Source: CAZIOH01 sp964540815
GTDB taxonomy: Bacteria > Myxococcota_A > Polyangia > Fen-1088
Length of the DNA stretch: 30,503 bases
Direction of reading: 5' to 3'
Assembly (NCBI GenBank): GCA_964540815.1
Contig: CAZIOH010000082.1
Coordinates: forward strand, 1-30,503
How positions within the stretch are numbered: position 1 is the first letter of the stretch; each line of letters opens with the position of its first letter. Made by a program: the position numbers and the translations under genes. Under the pieces are notes generated by a model. The model was not told where the DNA came from, did not search any database, and was given only the letters and a program-made list of their open reading frames with translations. This document shows positions 1 to 7,595 of the stretch, in pieces.

Positions 1-15
1 GGATCTGCTTGGCCC

Positions 16-53
16 GCGTGGTCTCCGGTTGGCAAAGCCAACCTCCGATCCAC
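16..53 (+). repeat. Left arm of 38-bp inverted repeat pair
   Basis: The 38 bases at 16-53 are identical to the reverse complement of 274-311. Similarity continues outward: bases 1-9 match the reverse complement of 318-326 exactly, with six differing bases between (10-15). The centre of the arm is itself a palindrome, GGTTGGC-AAA-GCCAACC at 28-44, able to form a 7-bp hairpin with a 3-base loop. A palindrome inside paired inverted units resembles REP/BIME-type or MITE-type repeats; no transposase is visible. The assignment to a repeat class is inference. Confidence 0.8.
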
Positions 54-212
54 TGCACGCATCGCGCGATCTCGGAGGTATTCCTGATCTCTCGTGGTGG
101 CCGCCCCGGGCGCCCTGTGGATCTCCGGTGACCCCGGAATGAAGTGGGCCCCTCTGCCCGCTCCGCGGGGCGAGGGGACCGGACGGAGCAGATCTCGTCT
201 CGTCATTTCCGT

Positions 213-238
213 CCGAGAGAGCGAAGCTAGACTCTCGG
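213..238. other. Hairpin between the inverted-repeat arms
   Basis: CCGAGAG (213-219) pairs with CTCTCGG (232-238). Inside it AGC (220-222) pairs with GCT (226-228) around a GAA loop, leaving a 3-base bulge. It is the clearest secondary structure between the two repeat arms. There is no T-run on either side, so it is not a typical intrinsic terminator. Confidence 0.45.
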
Positions 239-273
239 CTGAGCTTCTGCCCGGAGATCGTGCCCTCCATGCG

Positions 274-311
274 GTGGATCGGAGGTTGGCTTTGCCAACC
301 GGAGACCACGC
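274..311 (-). repeat. Right arm of 38-bp inverted repeat pair
   Basis: This is the inverted partner of 16-53, identical over 38 bases, with the same 17-base internal palindrome read on the opposite strand. The two arms are separated by 220 bases without a recognisable gene. The pair could mark a small non-autonomous element of about 326 bases whose outer ends are the GGATCTGCT motif (1-9 and, inverted, 318-326). Confidence 0.8.
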
Positions 312-344
312 CAGCTCAGCAGATCCGGGCCCGCTTCTCGTCGT

Positions 345-365
345 CCCCGCGAGGGGCCCGCGGGG
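345..365 (-). terminator. Possible hairpin terminator downstream of the minus-strand gene
   Basis: CCCCGCG (345-351) pairs with CGCGGGG (359-365) around a 7-base loop, about 45 bases past the stop codon of the gene ending at 410. A second GC-rich palindrome adjoins it. No run of U follows, so this may be only a stable 3' end structure. Confidence 0.3.
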
Positions 366-409
366 AGGGGTCCTCCCCTTCCCGCGAGCGCCGTAGGCGC
401 GTCCGCGCG

Positions 410-2335
410 TCAGTTTCGCATGGTGAAGGCGGCCTGGAGGAGGCCACCCATGCCCGCGAAGCACGCCGGCGGGAGCAACAGGTCCACCGTCAGCTTCTTG
501 TGGGCCGGGTCACCCGTGACTCCGCCCATGACCGGCATGGGCGCCGAGAGCGAGTCGCCGATGGCCCGGGCCCGGGCCTCCTCGCCGAAGCCGAGCCCGA
601 AGCGGATGGCCTCCCGCAGATCCGCCGACGCGAAGATCGAGCGCGCCCCCGCGCCGGCCAGCGCCGACGTCAGCGCCGTGCTGCGCGCCGTGGGCGTCCC
701 CGCAGCCATGGCCGCGAGACGAACCTTGGCCCCCGGCCCGACCGTCATGGCCAGCCGGTTGCCGGGCACCACGGCCAGGAAGACATCGAAGGATTTGTGC
801 CCGAAGAGCCGCTCGAACGCCCGGCGCGACCCCCCCGGGGGCGGGGCCAACCAGGTCATGGTCGCGTGCAGGCCACGCACCTTGCCGAAGGTCTCGGCGC
901 GCACCGAGGAGACCTTGAGCTCCCCGCTGTCGCGATCGAGGACCGTGCGCAGCACCCCCGCCACGGCCGGCCGATCGACCGCGCCCATGGCCGCCTGGAT
1001 CTTGGCCGCGTTCTCCGCGCCGCCGATCGGATAGACCGCGTCGACGGACAGCAGGGGGGTCACCCGCACGATGGCCGACGCGTCCCCCGCGAGCCCGGCT
1101 ATCAGGCTGTCGAGGAAGCGCGCCGCACCCGCGGATGCCTCGGGCGACGCGCCGAGCACCTCCGCGCGCGCCCGCCGCAAGGCTTCGAGGTTCCGCGCCC
1201 CATACCCCGAGGTCAGGACCAGCGCCGCGTTCTCGGAGCCGTCGCCGAGCAGCGGGTCGAGCGCGATGGTGTGCGCCTCCGCGGCCAGGGTTTCGAGCTT
1301 GCTCCCTGGCCGCGGCGACAGGCGCAGCGCAAGCCCGAGCCCGCGCGTCGGGTCCACGTCGAGGCCCACCTCGACGCTGGTGGCGTCGGCGAGGTAGTCG
1401 GCGAATTCGCGGAGCTGACGCGAATGCTGCGCGCTGGCCGGGCTCGACGCCGCCCGGTGCCTGCCTTCTCCCCCGGACTCGCCCGCCGCATCGATGCGCG
1501 CGAGGGCGCGATCCAGCTCCGCCCGCACGGTGGTGCCGGTGGCTCGCGCCATCGCATCCGGAAAGACCACCACCGACACGTCGTCCTTGGCGGGGCCGCT
1601 CCGCTCGTCGAGGGCCAGCTGGCCAGCCAGCACCATCGCCTCCTGGCTGTCGGCGATCACCACCACGTTCCCCACGGTGAGGAACCAGCCGCGCTCACCC
1701 GTTGGCGCCTGGATCTGAACGGCATCGCCCCGCCGCTCGATGATTTGACCGGCCGCGGCCATCAGCGCGGTGATGTCGGCCGGGCTCCTCGCGGCGACGG
1801 AGAACGCCACCAGCGGCGCGCTACCCGCCTTGCTGGCCACCGCGGCCCCCGCCACCGGCGCGCGCAGGTCGAGGTGCTTCGAGAGATCGGCCGGCAGCCC
1901 GAGCTGCGTGAGCAGCAGATCCCGTATGCCCGCTGCATCGAGCGGAAGCGGCGACGCCTGGCGGACCAGCACCACCGCACTCTCCACCGAGCGATCCAGG
2001 GAGGGCATGACGAACGAAGCCACGAGCGCTTGCCGCGCGACGGCCGCCGGAATCAGGATGAGTGGAGGCGACGGAGCCGTGACGGTGGAAACGGCCGGCG
2101 CCGCCCCCCCTTGCGCCGCCGCGGACGCCGGGCTCCCCGGGGCAGGAGAAGAGGTTCGGGCACACGCCGCGGCCACGGTCACCGCCGCGAGGGCCACGAG
2201 GACCACCGCGCCGGATACGCGAGCCGGCGAAGCGGCGGTGGCGGTAGCAACGGTGCCGGAGGCGGGGCAGGACACCGAGGAGGAGGCCGGGAGGGCCAGC
2301 GCGCCTCCGCGCCGGTGGTGAATTTTTCCGAGCAT
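410..2335 (-). CDS. Hypothetical exported, possibly lipid-anchored protein
   Basis: A 641-residue protein that I do not recognise as a named family. The N-terminus is about 35 residues of Ala/Ser-rich sequence with some basic residues, then a hydrophobic stretch (around 42-57) ending in VAAAC, followed by a Thr/Ser/Pro/Ala linker. This could be a lipoprotein signal, but Ala at the -3 position makes the lipobox weak. The remaining ~560 residues are Ala/Leu-rich with alternating hydrophobic strands and helices, suggesting a folded periplasmic or surface domain, loosely like large DUF3352-type exported proteins. The ATG at 2335 was chosen because it is the nearest ATG before the signal-like segment; the open frame extends further upstream across the divergent intergenic region. 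It stands alone, divergent from the 2642-6390 operon. Function unknown. Confidence 0.75.
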   Translation of the reverse strand: MLGKIHHRRGGALALPASSSVSCPASGTVATATAASPARVSGAVVLVALAAVTVAAACARTSSPAPGSPASAAAQGGAAPAVSTVTAPSPPLILIPAAVARQALVASFVMPSLDRSVESAVVLVRQASPLPLDAAGIRDLLLTQLGLPADLSKHLDLRAPVAGAAVASKAGSAPLVAFSVAARSPADITALMAAAGQIIERRGDAVQIQAPTGERGWFLTVGNVVVIADSQEAMVLAGQLALDERSGPAKDDVSVVVFPDAMARATGTTVRAELDRALARIDAAGESGGEGRHRAASSPASAQHSRQLREFADYLADATSVEVGLDVDPTRGLGLALRLSPRPGSKLETLAAEAHTIALDPLLGDGSENAALVLTSGYGARNLEALRRARAEVLGASPEASAGAARFLDSLIAGLAGDASAIVRVTPLLSVDAVYPIGGAENAAKIQAAMGAVDRPAVAGVLRTVLDRDSGELKVSSVRAETFGKVRGLHATMTWLAPPPGGSRRAFERLFGHKSFDVFLAVVPGNRLAMTVGPGAKVRLAAMAAGTPTARSTALTSALAGAGARSIFASADLREAIRFGLGFGEEARARAIGDSLSAPMPVMGGVTGDPAHKKLTVDLLLPPACFAGMGGLLQAAFTMRN

Positions 2336-2641
2336 GCAGCGAGGATATCCGACGCACAAAATCCGACGAAGATTATCCCGCCTTGGTCGGACCTCGGAGG
2401 GCCGTTGCCCTGCCCCGACGCCGGGGCCTATTCGCATCCTCGGGTTGCGCGGGGTGTGCTCCGTTGTTAGCGTCATCTGTCGATGTCGAGGACAATCGGC
2501 GGGCGGAAGTGGGTTCGCCGATGATACTCTGCAGGGCGGCGTCGCCGGTGCGGTCGTCGCACGCGGTTCGCTCGTCGTCGGCAATCTTCTCAACCAGCCA
2601 GGCAAACAGCCAGGCAAACAGACATGGTCGGAGGCACCGGA
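2336..2641. other. Divergent intergenic region, probable promoters not resolved
   Basis: This 306-base gap separates the divergent genes starting at 2335 (-) and 2642 (+), so it should hold both promoters. The part nearest the minus-strand gene is AT-richer than its surroundings, with a GATAAT-like hexamer on the minus strand near 2375, but I could not pair it with a convincing -35. A GGAGG ribosome-binding site for the rightward gene lies at 2630-2634. No RNA gene or repeat is evident. Confidence 0.4.
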
Positions 2642-4162
2642 ATGCAGGTCGTATGTGCGAACTGCCAGCTCAGTTTTCAGGCTCCCGAGGGGGCCGTGGG
2701 ACTCATGTGTCCGATTTGTCGCAGCCCCCTCAAGCCGCCGGAGTCGGCGGGGACGAACGGAGCCACCGCACCGGCGCGACAGATCGTGGACTGGTCGGGC
2801 GGCAGCGTCGATGACCTGATCACCCTCCTGTCGGGGCCGGCCTGGTCGGCCCGCGTCGAGGTGTTCGCGACCGGCTCGGACGAGCCCGTGGGCGAGGTTC
2901 ACGTGATCGCCGGAGGTGTCTCCGACGCCCTGTATCTCGGGTCCTCGACCCACCACGCGCTCGAGGATCTTCGCGCCGCCACCGCCAAGGGCGGCCGGTT
3001 TCGCATCGAGCCACGCCTGCCGAACCCGGCGGACGGCAGCCTGGCGACGTCGGGCCCTGCCCAGGGCAAGCTGGACGAGCGGCCGCTCGCCACCTTGATG
3101 CGCTACTGCGAGGACTTCGTGCTCACGTGCGGGATCGAGGTCTGGCGCGGCAGCGAGAACGCGAAGGTGGACTACCGGCGCGGCGAGATCGTCGGCGTCA
3201 CCGTGGGCGGGATCGACGCGCCCGAGCGCCTGGCCGAGGTCATGAAGTGGGCTTCGGGGAACTACCGCCTGACGGTGCCGGTGCTCGACCTGCCGGCCAT
3301 CGCGCCCGCCCCCGCGGCGCCGGTCAAGACGGCCGGCACGCCCGCGGCACCACGCGCCACCGGGTCGGCCGCCAACAAGACGATCTTCGGGATGCCCGCG
3401 GTCGACCCGGCCACGCTGGCCGCGACGCGAGCCAAGACGCCCACTCCACCGAACGGCCCCGGACAAGGCCCCGCCGAACCGAGAGCCTCGGCTGGCGTCA
3501 CGGCCACCCGAGCCACCGAGACCGCAACGGAGAGAGCAAGAGAGACCGCCGCGGCTTCCGCAAAGAGCACGTCCACCGCCGCATCCCCCCTCCCGGCCGC
3601 GAGCGCGTCTCAGGTGGGCGGAGCGGCGGTGTCGGTTCCAGCCGCGCCCGCGCCCGAGGCGGCTGCGACGGCAGCAACATCCGCTCCCGCGACCCCCGGG
3701 GCGACGCCGCCCGGACGCCCGAACGCCAACCGGACCATCTTCGGTGTGGCGGCGCCGAATGTTCCGGCTGCACAGGCCGACTCCCCGGCGGTGGCCGCGG
3801 CACCACCCGAGAACCCCCGTGCTGAGACGAGCCTCGTCGGCTCCGCCGGAGCAGCCGAGGCCCCGGCTCCCGGCAAGGCCGCCGCGACCGCGAAGCCCGC
3901 CAGCGGCAAGGGCGCCGGCGCGAGCAAGGGGGCCGGGAAAGCCGGACGCGCCGGTGTCACGACCGCTTCGGGCGGACCACCCGCGTCCGCCACGGCGGCA
4001 TCGTCGCGCGACGAGGATCGGACCGCCCCCACCCGCCCGGCCAAGGAGAAACCGACGGGCGCCCGGGCCGAGACCGCGGTCTCCACCTACGTGGGCGTCG
4101 GCTTCGTGATCGGGCTGGCCCTGCTCGGGTTGTATCGGCTGGTGATGGTGTTCGCGAACTAG
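2642..4162 (+). CDS. Zinc-ribbon, DUF4388/PATAN-like, tail-anchored membrane protein
   Basis: A 506-residue protein. Residues 5-32 hold two CxxC pairs (CANC and CPIC), as in small zinc-ribbon (MJ0042-like) fingers. Two consecutive regions follow, about 45-125 and 140-215, each with the DUF4388/PATAN-like pattern of a leucine-rich helix, strands, a 'G-(E/V)-(I/V)-V..V..G' turn and a final 'W..G.Y/F' segment. The second is the clearer match. Residues ~220-470 are an Ala/Pro/Thr-rich disordered linker carrying two copies of N-(K/R)-T-I-F-G (at 245 and 363). The last ~22 residues form one hydrophobic helix, so the protein is probably tail-anchored with its zinc ribbon in the cytoplasm. The ATG at 2642 has GGAGG seven bases upstream, so I prefer it to the ATG at 2624. 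DUF4388 proteins are often linked to signalling in deltaproteobacteria; the role here is not known. It is first in a four-gene operon. Confidence 0.82.
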   Translation: MQVVCANCQLSFQAPEGAVGLMCPICRSPLKPPESAGTNGATAPARQIVDWSGGSVDDLITLLSGPAWSARVEVFATGSDEPVGEVHVIAGGVSDALYLGSSTHHALEDLRAATAKGGRFRIEPRLPNPADGSLATSGPAQGKLDERPLATLMRYCEDFVLTCGIEVWRGSENAKVDYRRGEIVGVTVGGIDAPERLAEVMKWASGNYRLTVPVLDLPAIAPAPAAPVKTAGTPAAPRATGSAANKTIFGMPAVDPATLAATRAKTPTPPNGPGQGPAEPRASAGVTATRATETATERARETAAASAKSTSTAASPLPAASASQVGGAAVSVPAAPAPEAAATAATSAPATPGATPPGRPNANRTIFGVAAPNVPAAQADSPAVAAAPPENPRAETSLVGSAGAAEAPAPGKAAATAKPASGKGAGASKGAGKAGRAGVTTASGGPPASATAASSRDEDRTAPTRPAKEKPTGARAETAVSTYVGVGFVIGLALLGLYRLVMVFAN

Positions 4163-4178
4163 TCGCCCCCCGAGACCC

Positions 4179-4982
4179 GTGCTGGCCCGAATCGTCGAGG
4201 CGTACCGGCGTACGCAAAAGCCGAAGGACCTGATCTGGAATCGCTACGTCGCGCGTCCCCTCGCGGCCGTGCTGCTCGTTCCCCTCGAACGAGCGCCGGT
4301 CACCCCCAACCAGGTGACGCTGGCGACGCTGGCGGTGTTCGTGATCGCCGCCGCCATGCTGGCCGCCTGGCCCACCTGGGCCGGGCTGGTGGCGGCAGTG
4401 GCCGTGATCGAGCTCGCCTACGTGCTCGACTGCGTGGATGGGCAGCTGGCGCGGCTCCGCGGGAGTTCGACCCCCATCGGGGCCCACCTCGATTTCTTGA
4501 TGGACGAGCTCAAGGCCTTTCTCCTGGTCGCGGCCGTCGGGATCCGGCTGTGGCGCGCCGACGGCTCTGCCTGGTGGCTGTTCGAGGGCCTGATGGGCCT
4601 GGTGGCGGTGGCCTCGGCCATCAGCCTCACGACCTTCATCCGGAGGCCGGAGTACGCGGCCGCCACGGGCGTCGACGTCGGGCACGGGCTCGGCGACTAC
4701 GGACAGGGCTTTTCCGCCGACTCCGACACGGCCCCCCGTCCGGGGACTGGAGGCCCCTCCCCCCGGGCACGAAGATCCCCGAAGTCGCTGGTGGAGGCCG
4801 TCGGTCGCTTCGTCATTCACTACCCCAGCTATATTCTCTTCGTGGCTCTGGCCAATCGGGTTGACCTCTTCCTCCACGTCTATGCGGCCATCAACGCCGC
4901 GTACGTCGGGCGCTCGCTGCTGGCGGTGTCCTGGAAGCTCGGCCGCCGAGGTGGACCGCCGAATGGAGATCGCCGCCCATGA
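4179..4982 (+). CDS. CDP-alcohol phosphatidyltransferase family membrane enzyme
   Basis: A 267-residue integral membrane protein of the CDP-alcohol phosphotransferase family, which moves a phospho-alcohol group from a CDP-alcohol onto an acceptor alcohol with release of CMP. The signature D-x2-D-G-x2-A-R-x8-G-x3-D-x3-D is complete (DCVDGQLAR, then G, D and D at the required spacing, around residues 87-109). Hydrophobic segments surround it, including two long ones before the motif and two to three after. Between the later segments is a hydrophilic Ser/Pro/Arg-rich stretch (about 175-205) that looks inserted. The start is GTG at 4179, 16 bases after the preceding stop; no strong ribosome site is visible, which fits translational coupling. 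The 3' end overlaps the next gene by 4 bases (ATGA). Substrate not deducible: the neighbour suggests a CDP-alcohol made in situ. Confidence 0.85.
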   Translation: MLARIVEAYRRTQKPKDLIWNRYVARPLAAVLLVPLERAPVTPNQVTLATLAVFVIAAAMLAAWPTWAGLVAAVAVIELAYVLDCVDGQLARLRGSSTPIGAHLDFLMDELKAFLLVAAVGIRLWRADGSAWWLFEGLMGLVAVASAISLTTFIRRPEYAAATGVDVGHGLGDYGQGFSADSDTAPRPGTGGPSPRARRSPKSLVEAVGRFVIHYPSYILFVALANRVDLFLHVYAAINAAYVGRSLLAVSWKLGRRGGPPNGDRRP

Positions 4983-5923
4983 CCGATCCCGCCTCCGTGA
5001 CGACCACGACCACGACCACGACGACAACGGCCTCGACCAGCGCCACCACCGCCATCATCGTGGCGGCTGGGCGGGGTCGGCGCCTCGGCCCCGAGACAGC
5101 CGAGCTTCCGAAGTGCATGGTGCGGATCGCCGGACGCCCGATCCTGCACCGGCAGATGGCAGCCCTGGCCGCGGCCGGCGCCCGCCACTTCGTGATCGTG
5201 CGCGGCTACCTCGGGGAGCGGATCGTCCCCGCGCCCGGCCATGACGTCCGCTTCGTGGAGAATCCCGAGTGGGCCAGCAACAACATCTTGACCTCGCTGA
5301 TGTTCGCCGAGCCGTTCATGGCGGACGAGTTCTTGTTCTCGTACTCGGACATCGTGTTCGCCGCCGACCACGCCCATCGGGTCGCCAGCGCCGATCTCGC
5401 CGGAGGCGGAATCGCGCTGGTCGTCGATCGCCTGTGGCGCGAGACCTACGTGGGACGCGTGCACCACCCGATCTCCGAGGCCGAGCTCGTGTCCGTGACC
5501 CGGGCGATGACCAAGGCCGACGGGCCTGCGCGCGAGGCCGGGGGCCGGTCGTCGCCCGCGACCGTCGTCGACCGGGTCGGCAAGACGGTGGTGGCGGCCG
5601 ATGATGCGGTGGGGGAGTTCATCGGCCTGGCCCGCTTCTCGAGGGAGGGAGCGGCCGCCCTGCGGCGCGAATGGCAGCGCGCGCGTTCGGCCCCCGGCGG
5701 CCTCGAGGGCCCCTATGGACGCGCCGCCCACTTGCGGCAGGCGTACCTGTCCGACGCCTTCAACGCCCTGGCCGCGCAGGGCGAGCCCCTGACGCCGGTG
5801 TTCGTGGATGGGCGCTGGCGCGAGATCGACACCGAGGAAGATCTCGCGCGTGCCCACGGGGTGGTCGACGGATGGGACGCGGGCCCCACCGACCCACTCG
5901 CCACGGGAGGCCTGGGCGGGTGA
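4979..5923 (+). CDS. Nucleotidyltransferase, probable alcohol-phosphate cytidylyltransferase
   Basis: A 314-residue GT-A-fold nucleotidyltransferase. After a Thr-rich leader, 'AIIVAAGRGRRL' (about 24-35) is the nucleotide-binding loop, followed by a conserved PKCM with the expected lysine. 'NPEWASNNILTSL' and 'FSYSDIVF' supply the catalytic Asp region, as in LicC-like phosphocholine and related phospho-alcohol cytidylyltransferases. The start ATG overlaps the stop of the CDP-alcohol phosphotransferase (ATGA). The pair matches the general logic of making CDP-X and then transferring phospho-X to an acceptor, as with inositol-1-phosphate cytidylyltransferase and its partner. The substrate is inference; a sugar-1-phosphate nucleotidyltransferase is the alternative. 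A tract of ten threonines (8-17) and a Gly/Ala-rich insertion near residue 185 are unusual for the family. Confidence 0.8.
   Translation: MTDPASVTTTTTTTTTTASTSATTAIIVAAGRGRRLGPETAELPKCMVRIAGRPILHRQMAALAAAGARHFVIVRGYLGERIVPAPGHDVRFVENPEWASNNILTSLMFAEPFMADEFLFSYSDIVFAADHAHRVASADLAGGGIALVVDRLWRETYVGRVHHPISEAELVSVTRAMTKADGPAREAGGRSSPATVVDRVGKTVVAADDAVGEFIGLARFSREGAAALRREWQRARSAPGGLEGPYGRAAHLRQAYLSDAFNALAAQGEPLTPVFVDGRWREIDTEEDLARAHGVVDGWDAGPTDPLATGGLGG
5000..5029 (+). repeat. ACG/ACC codon repeat encoding ten threonines
   Basis: Ten consecutive Thr codons, mostly the hexamer ACGACC repeated, lie near the 5' end of the nucleotidyltransferase gene. Copy changes of three or six bases would not shift the frame, so this would vary protein length rather than switch the gene off. 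Confidence 0.85.
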
Positions 5924-6390
5924 CCGATCAGCCTCCGCAGCAGCCACCGCGCGCGCGCGATCCGGAGCACTGGTTGTTCCGACTGACCGGCGAGGAGTGG
6001 GACCGCGCCGCCGAACGCGAGCGCGCCCTGTGCCTCGAACAGCTCGAGCGGCGCTCGGTGCGGGCCGGCGTGACCCACGCGCGACGTGCGGCTGGGATGG
6101 CCTGGAACGCCGTGCTCTCGCTGCACGAGGACCCCCGGTACGGCCGCAGCTACATGGAGCACATCCACGCCCTCGCGGACGACCCAGCCCTCCCCGAGGC
6201 GGTGCGGACGGCCGCGCAGCATCTTCGTTCCGCTCCGACCGGCCCGCCCGCCCTGATCCAGCTCGGCAAGCCCGATCTCTCGGTGCACGCCGCCGCGGGC
6301 ATCATTCTGGCGGAGGCGCGCGCGCGCGCCCAGGCTCTGACGACCGCCACGAACGGCGCCGCCGACCCGCCGCCGGTCAAGACAGGCTGA
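5920..6390 (+). CDS. Small helical protein of unknown function
   Basis: A 156-residue protein starting at a GTG that overlaps the previous stop (GTGA), which points to translational coupling and a job shared with the two enzymes upstream. It is rich in Arg, Ala and Glu and predicted by eye to be mostly helical, with a conserved-looking core 'AGMAWNAVL...YGRSYMEHIHALADD' around residues 50-90. I see no signal peptide or membrane segment. The R-x-G-x-x-H arrangement in the first helix is faintly reminiscent of HEPN-type helical proteins, but the catalytic R-x4-6-H motif is not clear, so I do not assign it. The last 14 bases overlap the convergent gene 6377-7018. Confidence 0.75.
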   Translation: MTDQPPQQPPRARDPEHWLFRLTGEEWDRAAERERALCLEQLERRSVRAGVTHARRAAGMAWNAVLSLHEDPRYGRSYMEHIHALADDPALPEAVRTAAQHLRSAPTGPPALIQLGKPDLSVHAAAGIILAEARARAQALTTATNGAADPPPVKTG

Positions 6391-7018
6391 ACGGATACGA
6401 GAGGATCTGGCTCGAGCTCGAAGCCGAGAACCGCAGGCTGCCGAGCACCCCGCGGACGCAGGGGTAAAGGCCGCCCTTCATGAGGATGGCCGGCGCCTCG
6501 ACGCGAACACCGCGAATGGTGCCCGCGCGCTGAATCCGAAACTTCACGGTCACCCGCCCGGGCACGTAGGTCTCCTCGTCGGGCCGTGCGCGCGAGATGC
6601 AGGTCAGCACGTCGTCTTGTTTCGCGCGAAACGTGTCATCGATCTCGCCCTGGGTCAGCTCGCGGCCGTTTCCCTCGGTGGCCATGTCGAGCTTGAGCAC
6701 GTCGGGACGCGACAGGTCGTCACCCTGCGCCACCAAGCGGAGATCGGAGGGGCCGAGCTTGATCGGCTCGGGCTCGGGCTCGGGGCCCGGGTTGCCGTGC
6801 GCGCGGTCGCCGGACGCGACCGGGGCCGACCCCGAGCCGGGACGGACCAGCTGGGCCGCCCGCCGACGCCGCTTCCTCTCGCGACCCGGCTTTTGCCCGA
6901 TCCCCGCATCCGCGGAAGGGGTCGCGGCTGGAACGACCGGGCGCTCGCGGTGCTTCCAGACGACGTAGCCTCCGAAGCCGAGGGCGGCGACCACGAGTCC
7001 AAGGAAAAATCCTTTCAT
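6377..7018 (-). CDS. Membrane-anchored AgmX/PglI C-terminal-like protein
   Basis: A 213-residue protein. Residues 1-21 form one transmembrane or uncleaved signal segment after a MKG start, followed by a Lys/Arg-rich stretch and a Glu-Pro repeat linker. The C-terminal ~90 residues have the pattern of the AgmX/PglI C-terminal domain common in myxobacteria: helix with 'DVLTCISRA', then 'PGRVTVKFRIQRAGTIRGVRVEA', a Cys in 'YPCVRGVLGSLRF' and a closing 'SYPFSL'. The two cysteines probably form a disulphide in the periplasm. This domain resembles TonB C-termini and is found in motility and envelope proteins; the role here is unknown. ATG at 7018 is the only start before the hydrophobic segment. The 3' end overlaps the convergent small gene by 14 bases. 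Confidence 0.82.
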   Translation of the reverse strand: MKGFFLGLVVAALGFGGYVVWKHRERPVVPAATPSADAGIGQKPGRERKRRRRAAQLVRPGSGSAPVASGDRAHGNPGPEPEPEPIKLGPSDLRLVAQGDDLSRPDVLKLDMATEGNGRELTQGEIDDTFRAKQDDVLTCISRARPDEETYVPGRVTVKFRIQRAGTIRGVRVEAPAILMKGGLYPCVRGVLGSLRFSASSSSQILSYPFSLS

Positions 7019-7144
7019 GTCGGTAGCCTACCGGGAACCTTCTGCCCTTGCGCCGGAATGGCGCCTCGGCCCTGCTCCGGTCCGGCGCGCCCGGGCGCCG
7101 CGCGCCGCCGCCTCCGAGGTCGGGCGGGGCAATCGGGACTGTCC

Positions 7145-7174
7145 TTGACCCACCTCACGGCCCGGCACTATGTT
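7145..7174 (+). promoter_or_regulatory. Sigma70-type promoter for the HU gene
   Basis: TTGACC (7145-7150) and TATGTT (7169-7174) are separated by 18 bases, close to the consensus and placed 107 bases before the HU start. The surrounding region (7019-7280) is otherwise non-coding and becomes AT-richer toward the gene. Transcription would start near 7181, leaving a leader of about 100 bases. Confidence 0.6.
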
Positions 7175-7280
7175 ACCCCCTCGTTTGCGCCCGTCGGTTT
7201 CATGCACACATTGAAACCACCTGATCGCCCGGGCTGTCCGGAGTTGATCAAAATCGAAAGCCAAGGAGAATACGATACTC

Positions 7281-7568
7281 ATGAAGAAGGCAGATCTGGT
7301 GGACCTCATCGCGCAGCAGCGTGGACTGCCCCGACCGCAGGTCGAGACGACGATTGACTCTTTGATAGACGCTGTCGCTGAGGGACTCGCGAAGGGCGAG
7401 CGGATCGACCTTCGTGGCTTCGGTGCCTTCGCGGTTCGGGAATCGGCCGCACGTTCGGGCCGCAACCCCCAGACCGGTGAGACCATCCAAATCGCGGCCC
7501 GTCGAGTTCCGACCTTCAAGGCCGGCAAGGAACTCCGCGATCGCGTCAACCGTCCGGCCACCAACTAA
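7281..7568 (+). CDS. HU family DNA-binding protein
   Basis: A 95-residue nucleoid protein of the HU/IHF family, which bends and compacts DNA as a dimer. It has the family's usual length: two N-terminal helices (MKKADLVDLIAQ...; 3-40), the strand with 'RGFGAFAV' (about 45-52), and the DNA-binding beta arm 'RNPQTGETIQIAARRVPTFKAGKEL' (about 58-83) including the conserved Pro and the RNPxTG motif. AAGGAGA at 7263-7269 is a good ribosome-binding site 11 bases before the ATG. It is followed after 27 bases by the RRM protein gene, so both probably share the promoter at 7145-7174. Confidence 0.95.
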   Translation: MKKADLVDLIAQQRGLPRPQVETTIDSLIDAVAEGLAKGERIDLRGFGAFAVRESAARSGRNPQTGETIQIAARRVPTFKAGKELRDRVNRPATN

Positions 7569-7595
7569 CCACGGACGAAGCAGGACATAAGCTCG

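Larger units (their letters stand above)
1..409. other. Gene-free left edge with inverted repeats and hairpins
   Basis: I see no convincing coding region here. The open frames that cross it are shadows without family resemblance, and one runs antisense through the next gene. It contains two oppositely oriented copies of a 38-base element (listed separately), a hairpin at 213-238 and GC-rich hairpins near 147-180 and 345-365. The region lies downstream of the minus-strand gene ending at 410, so part of it may serve as that gene's transcription end. The window edge cuts the region, so any gene that owns it may lie to the left. Confidence 0.6.

Noticed and set aside
260..2470. Plus-strand frame of 736 codons opposite the 410-2335 gene
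   Set aside because: It is dominated by Arg, Gly and His as expected for an antisense GC-rich frame; the minus-strand protein has a plausible signal segment and balanced composition.
2336..3466. N-terminal extension of the minus-strand gene back to 3466
   Set aside because: The added residues are antisense to the zinc-ribbon gene and show no conserved features; the signal-like segment fits a start at 2335.
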